DNA of 64,000 nt, from positions 62,001 to 126,000 of the forward strand of contig JASGLT010000003.1 of assembly GCA_030156945.1 (NCBI GenBank), written 5' to 3'. A program made the translations under genes and the position numbers. This stretch comes from Thermococcaceae archaeon (GTDB lineage Archaea > Methanobacteriota_B > Thermococci > Thermococcales > Thermococcaceae). Shown here one piece after another: positions 33,740-42,698 of this stretch. Numbering within the stretch: the stretch's first letter is position 1; the number at the start of each line of letters is the position of its first letter. Under the pieces are notes generated by a model, which made no database searches, had not been told where the DNA came from, and worked only from the letters and a program-made list of their open reading frames with translations.

Positions 33740-34735
33740 TCACTTCCAAACCCTGAAGTCTATCGCAATGTTGAACTGCCTTGGCGCGTAGGGACGGGCT
33801 CTCCTCTCATCTAGAAACTCAACTTTAAAGCCCAGTTCCCTCGCGACATCTTTTATCTTCCGCTCGTGCTCGGAGAACAGGTCTTCCTCTGGACCGAAGC
33901 CATAGTAGTGAACTATTCCACCGGATTTCACGCTCATCATGGCCTCCTTCAAAAACTTGTCCGCGAACTTGGGGAGGTTCATGATCACTCGGTCAGCCTT
34001 AATCTGACCTGCTACTTTCCGCACATCGCCAAGGATGGGAACGACGTTGGGAGTTTTGTTGAGCTTTATGTTCTCCTCAAGACACCTTATCGCCCAGGGA
34101 TTTATGTCGCAGGCAAAGACCAGCTTTGCCTTTTTGGCGAGGAGGACTGAATAAGGACCAACGCCAGCAAACATGTCAAAGACAATCTCACCCGGTTGAG
34201 TCTTCTCGAAGACCCTCATCCTCTCGGTAGCGAGTCTTGGGGAGAAATATACTTTAGATACGTCGAGCTTCAGCCTTATTCCGTTCTCACGGTGGAGAGT
34301 TTCAGTCCTCTTTTCACCAGCGAGGTGGATAAGTTCTCTTACGCGGTATTCCCCCGAAACCTTGCTACCCTTCGCAAAGATGGCCTTTATGTGGCGGTGG
34401 ACTTTGAGAATTGCCTCTCCAATGGCTTTTCCATATTCCATGAGCTCTTCGGGAAGCTCGATTATCGCAATGTCGCCTATGATGTCAAAGGAGCTTGGCA
34501 GGAGCGGTTTAATCTCATCTGGGACTTCGACGACCTCACGGTAGCTGTGGGGCCGTCTTTCAGTTTTTTTGAACTCGGTCTCGATTAGCTCGAACCCCTC
34601 CACAGGCCCTGTGACTGGGAACAACACAAAATTACCTTCTCGTTTGGGGGAATATCCCTTAGCCAAGACGTCGAGCTCAATAAGCTTCCTTCTGACTTTT
34701 TCCGCTTCTCTCTTTGGAACTTTTACGGCGAGCAT
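33740..34735 (-). CDS. tRNA (guanine37-N1)-methyltransferase Trm5
   Basis: 331-residue class I methyltransferase that makes m1G at position 37 of tRNA. It has the D1/D2 domain start (GDIAIIELPEELMEYGKAIGEAIL), the RVRELIHLAGEK segment, SAM motif I FDMFAGVGPYSV, VFACDINPWA and the catalytic region NLPKFADKFL. The ATG at 34735 lies about 25 bp after a TATA-like TTTTTTAAATTG and has no ribosome-binding site, so a leaderless mRNA is likely. Subtype (Trm5a, b or c) was judged b-like by overall form. Confidence 0.9.
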   Translation of the reverse strand: MLAVKVPKREAEKVRRKLIELDVLAKGYSPKREGNFVLFPVTGPVEGFELIETEFKKTERRPHSYREVVEVPDEIKPLLPSSFDIIGDIAIIELPEELMEYGKAIGEAILKVHRHIKAIFAKGSKVSGEYRVRELIHLAGEKRTETLHRENGIRLKLDVSKVYFSPRLATERMRVFEKTQPGEIVFDMFAGVGPYSVLLAKKAKLVFACDINPWAIRCLEENIKLNKTPNVVPILGDVRKVAGQIKADRVIMNLPKFADKFLKEAMMSVKSGGIVHYYGFGPEEDLFSEHERKIKDVARELGFKVEFLDERRARPYAPRQFNIAIDFRVWK

Positions 34736-34880
34736 CAGGTGGGGTTGGAAAATCAATTTAAAAAATTGAGGTATGCTCCGGATGAATGGCCATCAAAGCC
34801 CCAGTTTTGAATTCCAAGGCACGATTTTGGACATCAACAACCCTTTTAACATGAAGGCTAAAATTCTTTGGGGATTAAGA

Positions 34881-35609
34881 ATGGAGCTAAAGGGGAAGGT
34901 CGCTCTGGTTACCGGGGCATCAAGGGGTATTGGAAGGGCGATAGCAATAGCTCTGGCAGAAAAAGGATGCAACATCGGCATAAACTACTCGCATGACGAG
35001 AAGAACGCGAGGCTGACAGAAAATCTCTGCAGGGACAATGGAGTTAAAACTCTCCTCGTGAAAGCCGATGTGAGTAAGAGGGACGAGGTTCGGAGGATGG
35101 TGGAGCAGGTCGTTAATGAATTCGGAAGAATCGACATTCTCGTGAACAATGCGGGAATTCTTGGAGAGCACTCAAACCCTCTGGAGATAACGGATGAAGA
35201 ATGGGACAGAGTTCTGAGCGTCAACCTGAAGGGGGCTTTTATAGTCACGCAGGAAGTCTTGAAGTACATGAAAAAAGGAAAAATAGTTAACATAGCCTCG
35301 ATAGCGGGGAAAGGAGGGATAAGTCCCCATGTTGGGGCCCATTACTCTGCCTCAAAGGGAGGACTGATAGCACTCACGTTCAATCTGGCGAGGCACTTAG
35401 CGCCAAACATCCTTGTGAACGCGGTTGCTCCTGGGAGCGTTGAAACGGAGATGCTTGCCAGCGTAGACAAAGAAGGTCTAAAGAAGCTGACGATGACAGG
35501 GGGTATAGCCAAGCCCGAAGACATTGCAAAAGCCGTGATTTTCCTCCTCGAAAACGACCACGTGACGGGAGAAGTCCTAGACGTCAACGGAGGTCGCCTC
35601 ATGGACTGA
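34881..35609 (+). CDS. Short-chain dehydrogenase/reductase
   Basis: 242-residue SDR. It has the dinucleotide loop VTGASRGIGRA at about residue 9, NNAG near 85, and the catalytic Ser...Tyr-x-x-x-Lys (SIAGKGG then YSASK). It resembles FabG-type 3-ketoacyl or sugar-alcohol reductases; the substrate is unknown. The ATG at 34881 has GGGGAT at ordinary spacing; the upstream extension of the frame to 34773 has no site and was dropped. Confidence 0.9.
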   Translation: MELKGKVALVTGASRGIGRAIAIALAEKGCNIGINYSHDEKNARLTENLCRDNGVKTLLVKADVSKRDEVRRMVEQVVNEFGRIDILVNNAGILGEHSNPLEITDEEWDRVLSVNLKGAFIVTQEVLKYMKKGKIVNIASIAGKGGISPHVGAHYSASKGGLIALTFNLARHLAPNILVNAVAPGSVETEMLASVDKEGLKKLTMTGGIAKPEDIAKAVIFLLENDHVTGEVLDVNGGRLMD

Positions 35610-35728
35610 GTCTCTTAGGAATCTCAAGGGCTCTATGCAAACTCATGAAATAACCCCTGAGTACCTTGCCAGCATTTACCGGAGGAAGAACGAAAGATTT
35701 TTAAACGCTCTCCCACCCCTAATATCGA

Positions 35729-35806
35729 GCCCCGGTGGTGTAGCCCGGTCAAACATGCGGGCCTTTCGAGCCCGCGCCCCGGGTTCAAATCCCGGCCGGG
35801 GCACCA
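35729..35806 (+). tRNA. tRNA-Glu (anticodon TTC)
   Basis: Acceptor GCCCCGG (35729-35735) pairs with CCGGGGC (35796-35802). Anticodon stem CGGGC/GCCCG with loop CTTTCGA gives anticodon TTC. T arm CCGGG-TTCAAAT-CCCGG is standard. The CCA end is encoded at 35804-35806. A TATA-like TTTTTAAACG lies at about 35697-35706, fitting a start near the 5' end. No intron. Confidence 0.97.
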
Positions 35807-35967
35807 TAAGAAACTTTTGTCAAGCAAAAGTTTCATCAAAGTTCATATGTCACTTCTAAACACGCAGATACATTTTCAGCTCGTTTTAACAGGACCCCCT
35901 TTTTGAGCAAACTCTTCAGAGCAAAGTTTGCAACAACATTTTTAACCCCTCTTCCAACCTCCCACCG

Positions 35968-37086
35968 ATGCCAATGAAGACCCTCGCCGATGTTTTCAGG
36001 GAGGCCCTGAAAGAGAAAGGGATAACCAGTATAGGAACACTCTCAAAACGCTTTAGAAAGTCAAAGAACAAGCTCCAGGACATAGCGATCGAGATAGTCC
36101 ACGGAAAAGGGGCAATCTTCAGGGTTCCAGAGAAGACGGCCGTTGCATGGGATTTGGGCGGAAACAAAGTTGACGGCTCTTATTACGCTTACGCTCCACT
36201 TTGCATGATGGACAAGTTTGAACCTGTTCTTACGCCTGAGGAGCTCCGCTCGAAGCTCCCCAACTGGCCTTACTTCATCATCGATCTCTACCACTGGGAT
36301 AAGCACACCCAAAAGGAGAAGGGAAAAATCTGCCTCCAGGTAACCCAGAGCTACGGCCTCCTGAGGGACTACTTCACAGGGAGTGAGCTGGCCGTAACCT
36401 GGGCCAATGACGAGTTCAAAAAGATGTACAACGGCCCTCTCGACAGGATAACTGCCCACGAGGGGCCAACCGCGGAGTTCCTGAAGGAAGAGGGAATAGA
36501 CGAGGTCGTCCTCCTCGACCCCTGGGCAGATGAAGTTCTGAGCAAGAAGGACTTCAACGTTAGGGCCTTCATAATCGGGGGCATAGTGGACACCGGAGGG
36601 ACCAAGAAGAAGACAACCCCGAAGATCGGCGAGGAGCTTGAAAAATCTGGAATAAAAGTCCGCAGGAGGAAAATCGTTCTCAAAGGCGACGTCGTCGGCG
36701 TCCCGGACAGGATAAACAGGATCCTCGGGATAATCCTCAAGATGATGGTTGAGGGCAAGTCGATGGACGAGGCCGTTTACGAGATGCAGGAGCCGCTCCA
36801 TGCCCGCTGGCGCCTGAGGAAGGAGCTTCCCAAGCACGCCGTCCGCTATAAAGTGAACGGGAAGACTTACCGCGTTGTTGAAAAGGAGCTCTTCGACGAG
36901 TATTCCAGATGGCTGAAAATCCGCTGGGAGGACTTCGTGAAGGTTCTCCGTGAGCTCGACCTTATAGCCCTGGAGAGAAAGAGGATCCACCACCTCAACA
37001 AGATATCCAACGCGAGGATAATCAACGGCAAGCTCTATAGGATTATTCTGCTGAAGAGGGCCGCGATGCTGTGCTACAACTGCTGA
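35968..37086 (+). CDS. trm10: tRNA (adenine/guanine9-N1)-methyltransferase, archaeal Trm10 type
   Basis: 372-residue protein with the arrangement of the archaeal Trm10 SPOUT methyltransferases described from Thermococcus kodakarensis as making m1A9/m1G9 in tRNA. The middle carries FIIDLYHWDKHTQKEKGKICLQVTQSYGLLRDY and AFIIGGIVDTGGTKK, the SPOUT cofactor-knot region. N- and C-terminal extensions, the last with CYNC at the end, complete it. The first ATG 35968 was taken; a second ATG two codons later is possible. Confidence 0.85.
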   Translation: MPMKTLADVFREALKEKGITSIGTLSKRFRKSKNKLQDIAIEIVHGKGAIFRVPEKTAVAWDLGGNKVDGSYYAYAPLCMMDKFEPVLTPEELRSKLPNWPYFIIDLYHWDKHTQKEKGKICLQVTQSYGLLRDYFTGSELAVTWANDEFKKMYNGPLDRITAHEGPTAEFLKEEGIDEVVLLDPWADEVLSKKDFNVRAFIIGGIVDTGGTKKKTTPKIGEELEKSGIKVRRRKIVLKGDVVGVPDRINRILGIILKMMVEGKSMDEAVYEMQEPLHARWRLRKELPKHAVRYKVNGKTYRVVEKELFDEYSRWLKIRWEDFVKVLRELDLIALERKRIHHLNKISNARIINGKLYRIILLKRAAMLCYNC

Positions 37087-37112
37087 ACACTTTTTTGTTC
37101 CAAAAACCTTAT

Positions 37113-37132
37113 AACTTACGGTACCGTAAGTT
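37113..37132. promoter_or_regulatory. Perfect 20-bp palindrome at the promoter of the AAA ATPase gene
   Basis: AACTTACGGTACCGTAAGTT is its own reverse complement. It starts at the TATA-like CTTATAAC (about 37108-37115) and extends to where transcription would begin. An adjoining second palindrome follows directly. Confidence 0.75.
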
Positions 37133-37150
37133 ACTTACGGGGGCGTAAGT
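37133..37150. promoter_or_regulatory. Second palindrome, ACTTACG arms with GGGG spacer
   Basis: ACTTACG (37133-37139), GGGG, CGTAAGT (37144-37150). It shares the CTTACG/CGTAAG arms with the perfect palindrome immediately upstream and ends two bases before ATG 37153. Confidence 0.7.
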
Positions 37151-37152
37151 GC

Positions 37153-38211
37153 ATGCTGTTTGACTTGAGACCCAAGAGGAGGAGGGAGGAGATCTTCGAC
37201 AGGGAGAAGGAGTTTAAAGAGATTGAACAAAGCCTGAGTTCCTATCCAATGGTCCTCATACTGGGAATCCGGCGTGTTGGAAAGAGTTCCATTTTGCAGG
37301 CCTACCTAAATGAAAATCCAGGAATTTTGATTGATTGCAGAGAACTTTATGCAGAGAGTGGGCATCTTACGAAAGATGACCTCATAAGGGAGCTCCAGTC
37401 AAAGGCTGGGACGTTGAGGAGGATAACATCAAAATTCAAAATCTCGCTCAACCTGAGGTTCTTGAATATAGAACCTAGGGAAACGTCCTTAAGAGAGGTT
37501 TTCAAAGAACTCGATAGGATTGGGAGGGAAACGGGAAAATTCATAATCGCCTTTGATGAAGCCCAGTACCTCCGGTTCTACGGATCAAGGGGTGGAAAAG
37601 AACTCTTAGCACTGTTTGCATACGCATACGACAACCTTCCAAACCTGAGACTCGTTCTAACGGGCTCTGAAATTGGGCTCCTCCATGATTTCCTCGACAT
37701 AACAAACTACGAGAGCCCGCTTTATGGAAGACCAGCCGGAGAGATTATTGTGGAGCCATTTAACAGAGAAACTTCGTTTGAGTTCCTTAAATCTGGATTT
37801 GAAGAAGCGGGGATTAATGTCGATGAAAAAGAGATAGAGAGTGCTGTGGAGCTTTTGGATGGAGTGCCCGGTTGGCTCGTGACTTTTGGAGTGGAGTATC
37901 TGAGGGAGAAAGATTTCGAAAAAGCCATTCAGAGAACGTTTGAGATTGCAAGAGGTCTTTTGATGGGAGAATTAAAGGAACTGAGGGGGAGAAGCCCAAG
38001 ATACATCGAGATTCTAAAGGCCATAGCCCTAGGCTACAACAGATGGAGCCTCATACGGGACTATCTAAGGGTTAGAGGAGATAGGATACCCGACCCAAGG
38101 CTGTATGCGTTAATCGAGAACCTGAAAAAGATGAGCTGGATCAGCGAGGAAAACGAAACCTACAGGATAACTGATCCAGTTGTGGCAACGGTGCTAAAAA
38201 ACCCAAAATAA
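37153..38211 (+). CDS. Archaeal AAA ATPase (PF01637-like) with C-terminal winged helix
   Basis: 352 residues with Walker A ILGIRRVGKSS near residue 35-45, Walker B FIIAFDEAQYL, sensor LVLTGSE and a C-terminal winged-helix segment (YIEILKAIALGYNRWSLIRDYLRVRG). It belongs to the large STAND-like archaeal ATPase group, whose members are often linked to mobile or defence regions but have no established role. Two palindromes cover its promoter and would suit self-repression through the winged helix; this is inference. It converges on valS with 9 bp between stops. Confidence 0.85.
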   Translation: MLFDLRPKRRREEIFDREKEFKEIEQSLSSYPMVLILGIRRVGKSSILQAYLNENPGILIDCRELYAESGHLTKDDLIRELQSKAGTLRRITSKFKISLNLRFLNIEPRETSLREVFKELDRIGRETGKFIIAFDEAQYLRFYGSRGGKELLALFAYAYDNLPNLRLVLTGSEIGLLHDFLDITNYESPLYGRPAGEIIVEPFNRETSFEFLKSGFEEAGINVDEKEIESAVELLDGVPGWLVTFGVEYLREKDFEKAIQRTFEIARGLLMGELKELRGRSPRYIEILKAIALGYNRWSLIRDYLRVRGDRIPDPRLYALIENLKKMSWISEENETYRITDPVVATVLKNPK

Positions 38212-38220
38212 AGAATGGGT

Positions 38221-40887
38221 TCAGAAGAAGAGTATCACAGCGTCTCCAACGACCGCCGTCTCGACCTCTTCTCCCTCGCTGAAGACGGCCTTCCTGAGCA
38301 CGACCTCGTCCTTGCCCAGCTCGACCTTCTGACCATCGACCTCGAACTCGACCTTTCCGCTCTCCTTGAGGGCCTTTGCCACCTCTTCCGCGTTCTCCTT
38401 GAGGTAGGCGGTGATCTTCGGCACGAGCTTTCCATAGCGCGGTCCTACCGTCTTGAAGTTTGGCTTTATCTCGATGATCCTCTCTTCAAGCTCGGGCTCG
38501 CCCCTGATTATCTCAAGCTTCTCGATGTTCATGGTTCCAGCTATGTCCTTCTCTATTGTCTTGAGTGCCTCGTAAGAATCGGTGGCGTAGATTGCCACGT
38601 GCCTGAGCTTGGCGTTGAGCGAGAGGCCGTGGCTGTTCTTGTAGCGCCTCATGGCACCTATTATCTCGCGAGCGAGCTCTCCGAGCTTTTCAGCCTCCTC
38701 GTCAATCCTGGCCTCGCTGTACTTCGGCCACTCGAGGAGGTGGACGCTCTTGGCCCCAATCCTCTCGCGGAAGAGGTTCTGGTAGAGCTCCTCCGTGATG
38801 TGCGGCACGAACGGAGCCAGCAGGAGCATCACGTTGTATAGCAGCTCGTAGAGGGCAGCCTTCGCCTTCAGCTTGCTCTCCTCGTCGTCGCCGTAGAGCC
38901 TGTACTTAATCATCTCGATGTAGTCATCCGCGACCTCATGCCAGACGAAGGTTATCAGCTCTCTTGTAAGGAGGTTGAAGCGGTACTTCTCCATCTCCTC
39001 GGTCGCGAACTTGATAAGCCTGTGGAGCCTGCTGAGTATCCAGCGGTCGAGCGGCTCAAGCTCTTCTGGGGCGTTTGAAGGATCAAAGCCTTCAAGGTGC
39101 CTCTCCGCGAAGCGGTAGATGTTCCAGACCTTCTGGAGGAAGCGGTAGTTGTAGTCAACGGTCTCCCACTTGAACGGGTGGTCTTCTCCGGGCGGCGCTA
39201 AAGCCGTCCAGAGCCTGAGGGCATCGGCGCCGTACTTCGGAATGACCTCGTCCGGAGCGACAACGTTGCCGTAGCTCTTGCTCATCTTCCTTCCGTCAGG
39301 TCCGGCGACCATACCGTTGATGAGAATGTCGTGCCAGGGCTTTTCTCCCGTGAGGACCCACGTCCTGAATATCGTGTAGAACGCCCACGTTCTTATGATG
39401 TCCGTTCCCTGCGGCCTCAGAGCCGTCGGGAAGTTGTGCTCGAACCACTTTTTGCCCTCTTCATCGCCCTTAATGGCCTCGTGCCACTTGGTGATTATGA
39501 GAGGGGTTATGCTCGAGTCAACCCAGCAGTCGAGGACGTCAGTGACAGGCTTAGGCTCGCTTCCGTCAGAGCACTTCCTCGGTGGCTTGTCAAAGCGCGG
39601 ATCAACTGGCAAATCCTCCTCGTTCGGCAGGATTATCTCGCCGTTATCGCAGACCCAGAACGGGATGGGCGTTCCGAAGACCCTCTGCCTGCTGATGACC
39701 CAGTCCCAGTCCATTGACTCCGCCCAGTCCTTGAGGCGGAGGAACATGTCCGGTGGGTACCAGTTGATCTGCTCCGCCACCTTGACTATCTCGTCCGTGA
39801 AGTCCTTAACCTTGATGAACCACTGCTTCTTCGGCAGGAGCTCGATGGGGGCCATACAGGAGCTCCTCTCGGTGTGGCGGAGAACCCTGTGGTGTATCTT
39901 CTCCTTCTTGTAGAGGAGGCCCATCTTTTCAAGGTCTTCGGCTATCTTCTTCCTGGCTTCCTCTGTCTTAAGGCCGGCGTAGGGCCCGGCGTTCTCGTTC
40001 ATCGTTCCGTCCTCGTTGATGGCAATGATAACTGGAAGGTTGTAGCGCTTCTGCCAGACGACGTCCTGTTCGTCGCCGTAGGTACAGTTGTAAACCACTC
40101 CCGTTCCAAAGCTCGGATCAACGTCTTCATCCGCCAAAACGGGAACTTCCCTCTCGAATATCGGGAGCTTCACCTTCTTGCCGACCACGTCCTTGTAGCG
40201 CTCGTCCTCGGGGTGGACGAAGACTGCCACACAGGCGGGCATGAGCTCGGGCCTGGTAGTGGCTATTGGCACGTAACCACTTCCGTCAGCGAGCGGGAGC
40301 TTGATGTAGTAGAGGAAACCGTCCTCTTCTACGTAACCTACCTCTGCCTTTGCTAAACTCGTCCTGCAGCGCGGGCACCAATAGACTGGGTGCTCGGCCT
40401 GGTAGAGCATTCCCTTCTTGTAGAATTCGATGAGGGATTTCTGAACGGCCGCTTTATACCAGTCGTCCATCGTGTGGTACTCAAGGTCCCAGTCGGCGGA
40501 ATAGCCTATCCTTATGAACTGGTTCCTCATGGCCTCAATGGCCTGCCAAGTCCACTCGATGCATTTCTGGAGGAAGAGTTCGGGCTGGTCCTTGCTTATT
40601 CCAAACTCCTTCTCGACCTTAAGCTCGGTCGGGAGGCCGTGGTTGTCGAAGCCCTGCGGGAAGAGCACGTTGTAGCCAGTCATTCTCTTGTAACGCGCCA
40701 CGATGTCGATCCAGGTGTGGCTGAGAACGTGGCCGAGGTGGAGCGTTCCGCTCGTGAACGGTGGGGGCGTATCAATCGCGTAGCTCGGCCTCTTTTCGTC
40801 CAGTTCGTACTTGTATATCTTCTCATCGAGCCAGAACTTCTGCCACTTGGGCTCAATCTCGTTGGGGTTGTAGTTTTTGGGGAGCAT
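38221..40887 (-). CDS. valS: Valyl-tRNA synthetase
   Basis: 888-residue class I synthetase charging tRNA-Val. The HIGH-type motif is in PPFTSGTLHLGHVLS, the editing-domain region TTRPELMPACVAVFVHPED, and the KMSKS motif in GRKMSKSYGNVV; the anticodon-binding domain follows. ATG 40887 has GGTGAT with correct spacing. A TATA-like TTTTTAAAAGG lies at about 40938-40948. Confidence 0.98.
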   Translation of the reverse strand: MLPKNYNPNEIEPKWQKFWLDEKIYKYELDEKRPSYAIDTPPPFTSGTLHLGHVLSHTWIDIVARYKRMTGYNVLFPQGFDNHGLPTELKVEKEFGISKDQPELFLQKCIEWTWQAIEAMRNQFIRIGYSADWDLEYHTMDDWYKAAVQKSLIEFYKKGMLYQAEHPVYWCPRCRTSLAKAEVGYVEEDGFLYYIKLPLADGSGYVPIATTRPELMPACVAVFVHPEDERYKDVVGKKVKLPIFEREVPVLADEDVDPSFGTGVVYNCTYGDEQDVVWQKRYNLPVIIAINEDGTMNENAGPYAGLKTEEARKKIAEDLEKMGLLYKKEKIHHRVLRHTERSSCMAPIELLPKKQWFIKVKDFTDEIVKVAEQINWYPPDMFLRLKDWAESMDWDWVISRQRVFGTPIPFWVCDNGEIILPNEEDLPVDPRFDKPPRKCSDGSEPKPVTDVLDCWVDSSITPLIITKWHEAIKGDEEGKKWFEHNFPTALRPQGTDIIRTWAFYTIFRTWVLTGEKPWHDILINGMVAGPDGRKMSKSYGNVVAPDEVIPKYGADALRLWTALAPPGEDHPFKWETVDYNYRFLQKVWNIYRFAERHLEGFDPSNAPEELEPLDRWILSRLHRLIKFATEEMEKYRFNLLTRELITFVWHEVADDYIEMIKYRLYGDDEESKLKAKAALYELLYNVMLLLAPFVPHITEELYQNLFRERIGAKSVHLLEWPKYSEARIDEEAEKLGELAREIIGAMRRYKNSHGLSLNAKLRHVAIYATDSYEALKTIEKDIAGTMNIEKLEIIRGEPELEERIIEIKPNFKTVGPRYGKLVPKITAYLKENAEEVAKALKESGKVEFEVDGQKVELGKDEVVLRKAVFSEGEEVETAVVGDAVILFF

Positions 40888-41085
40888 GGACATCACCTTT
40901 CGGGTTTTCTGAAGATGGGATAACCTCAGAAGGGCCTTTTAAAAACCTTAGCCGCGGTGGTGTCAGAACTTGAGCTAACCCAGAAGTGCAAAACACGTCG
41001 AATTCAGGGGCTGAAATCCGCGTTACGGTGGACGATAGGCACCACCAGGGTATAGGAATGGCCACCGTATTTAAAAAAGTTTGGG
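40888..41085 (-). other. Intergenic region upstream of valS with pairing potential
   Basis: 198 bp with two TATA-like elements on the minus strand (near 41070 and near 40943). Between them, GGTGGTG and CACCACC about 65 nt apart can pair, with GTCCACCG and CCGCGG between or beside them. No box C/D motif was found and no ANA box follows the stem, so I do not name an RNA. It may be a leader or a small RNA ahead of valS. Confidence 0.35.
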
Positions 41086-41835
41086 TCACTTCACGGCCAC
41101 CAGCCAGTACCTCCTGTCGCTGGGGGCGAGGCTCCTCCTTAGGTTCCCGTAGATTCTGACATCTTTGAAGTACTTCTCTGCCATGAGTCTCATCTCCCTC
41201 GGCGTGTAGATATTGAGTTCGTCATCGACGAAGAACGCCTTTGTCTCCCCGTTTGGCCTGATTATCTGCACAAGTCTCTTGAAGTGGAGCTTTTGAAAGG
41301 CCGGCTCAACCTCCCGCCAGTCGGTTATCACAAGCCTTTCATATCCTCTCCTTTCGTCCCACACTATCGGGCCATCGTTCCCGCCGTAGAACCAGCATGG
41401 GAAGTCCGCGATAAAGACCCCTCCCGGCCTTAGAGCTCTCTTTACTGAATTAAATAATTCCCGAATTGCAGAATCATCGAAATACATGATTGAGGAGAAG
41501 AACATCGTTACCGCGTCGAACTCTTCCTCAAAGCTCATGTCGAGGGCGTTGCCCTGGATGAATTTGATGTTTAAACCCCGAGCCTCTGCCTTACGCCTTG
41601 CAACCCTCAACATCTCCTCGTGAAGATCAAGACCGAGGACCTCGTAGCCCCTCTCTTCAAGTTCTAGCGTTGGGATTCCAGTCCCACAGGCTAGGTCGAG
41701 AACGCGATTTACCTCTCTCTTCGCGTCCTCCCTAAAGATTTCCTCGACGAAGTCAATCTCTTCCTTAACCCCCTCAGCTCTCCTTCTGTAGATTGTGTCT
41801 TAGTATTCAGCTAGCACCGTGTAGAGCTCGTGCAT
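41086..41835 (-). pseudogene. SAM-dependent methyltransferase, nonsense codon at position 12
   Basis: ATG 41835 opens MHELYTVLAEY, then TAA (41800-41802), then continues in frame DTIYRRRAEGVKEEIDFVEEIF, SAM motif I LDLACGTGIPTLELEERG, the acidic LGLDLHEEML, and MFFSSIMYFDD. The whole would be 249 residues, typical of a class I methyltransferase with unknown substrate. YY-D is the likely ancestral reading. The internal ATG at 41613 would miss the SAM-binding loop. A single substitution or a sequence error explains it. Confidence 0.85.
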
Positions 41836-41878
41836 GGGACCACCAAAAGGTGAAAGGGACTTCACCTTAAAAGAATTC

Positions 41879-42676
41879 CTAAAACACTGGGTAACTTCCG
41901 AGCGGTTTTATGAACTTTGCATAGCTCTCAAGCTCCAGGAAAAGGTCCCCATCCGGGAGGCCCTCAAAGTCCAGGTAAAAGACGTAGTAGCCGAGGTCTA
42001 TCCTGGAGGGGCGGGACTCTATCCTGGTCAGGTTTATGCCCCTCTTCGCAAAGATGCCCAGGGCCCTGTAGAGGGAACCCGGGACGTTCTCCAGCTCAAT
42101 GAAGAGGGAGGTCTTTACGGGAGGGCCTAACTGCTGGGAAAGGGACTTTCCCTCTGGACCGATCAGGATGAAGCGGGTCTTGTTGTTGGGGTAATCCTGG
42201 ACGTCCTCCTCAAGCACTTTGAGGCCGTAGAGCTCTCCTGTTTCCTTCGAGGCTATCGCGGCCAGCCTGGGATCCCCCAATTCGGAAACTATCTTAGCGG
42301 CCTCGGAGGTGCTTTTGGTTGCAACTGCTTCCCAGCCGTGCTCCCTTATGAATTTCCTGCACTGGGCGAGGGCCTGGGGATGAGAGAGGACTTTCTCAAT
42401 CTTTTTCTCATCGAATCCGAGGAGCGAGTGCCTTATCTCCAAGCTGGTCTCTGCCAGTATTCTAACCTGGTTTTCGAAGAGGAGATCAAGGGTCAAATTG
42501 ACTGAACCCTCCACCGAGTTCTCTGTCGGGACGACGCCGTAGTTGCCTTCCAGAACCTCCTCGAAAACGGAATAGATTGAATCTGCGGGAGTCGTTTCTA
42601 TTCCCATCAGCTCAGAGAACTTCAACGCGGCCCTCTCGGTGTGGCTACCCCTGGGTCCGAGGTAGTAGAGCATCAT
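41879..42676 (-). CDS. pheA: Prephenate dehydratase
   Basis: 265 residues. The dehydratase domain opens with YLGPRGSHTERAA and includes VPTENSVEGSVNLTLDLL and ATKSTSEAAKIV. The C-terminal ACT regulatory domain starts near SLFIELENVPGSLYRALGIFAKRGINLTRIESRPS, where phenylalanine would bind. It converts prephenate to phenylpyruvate for phenylalanine synthesis. No other aromatic pathway gene is adjacent. Either of two adjacent ATGs (42676, 42673) may start it. Confidence 0.95.
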   Translation of the reverse strand: MMLYYLGPRGSHTERAALKFSELMGIETTPADSIYSVFEEVLEGNYGVVPTENSVEGSVNLTLDLLFENQVRILAETSLEIRHSLLGFDEKKIEKVLSHPQALAQCRKFIREHGWEAVATKSTSEAAKIVSELGDPRLAAIASKETGELYGLKVLEEDVQDYPNNKTRFILIGPEGKSLSQQLGPPVKTSLFIELENVPGSLYRALGIFAKRGINLTRIESRPSRIDLGYYVFYLDFEGLPDGDLFLELESYAKFIKPLGSYPVF

Positions 42677-42698
42677 CGACTGTCCTATGAGTCACGGA

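Noticed and set aside
35635-35859. ORF spanning the tRNA-Glu gene
   Set aside because: It runs through the tRNA and its promoter; no ribosome-binding site or conserved sequence.
36061-36993. 310-aa minus-strand ORF opposite Trm10
   Set aside because: Shadow frame; the plus strand carries the recognisable SPOUT enzyme.
38215-38841. 208-aa plus-strand ORF opposite valS
   Set aside because: It is a Leu/Val/Glu-rich shadow of valS codon usage with no ribosome-binding site or motif.
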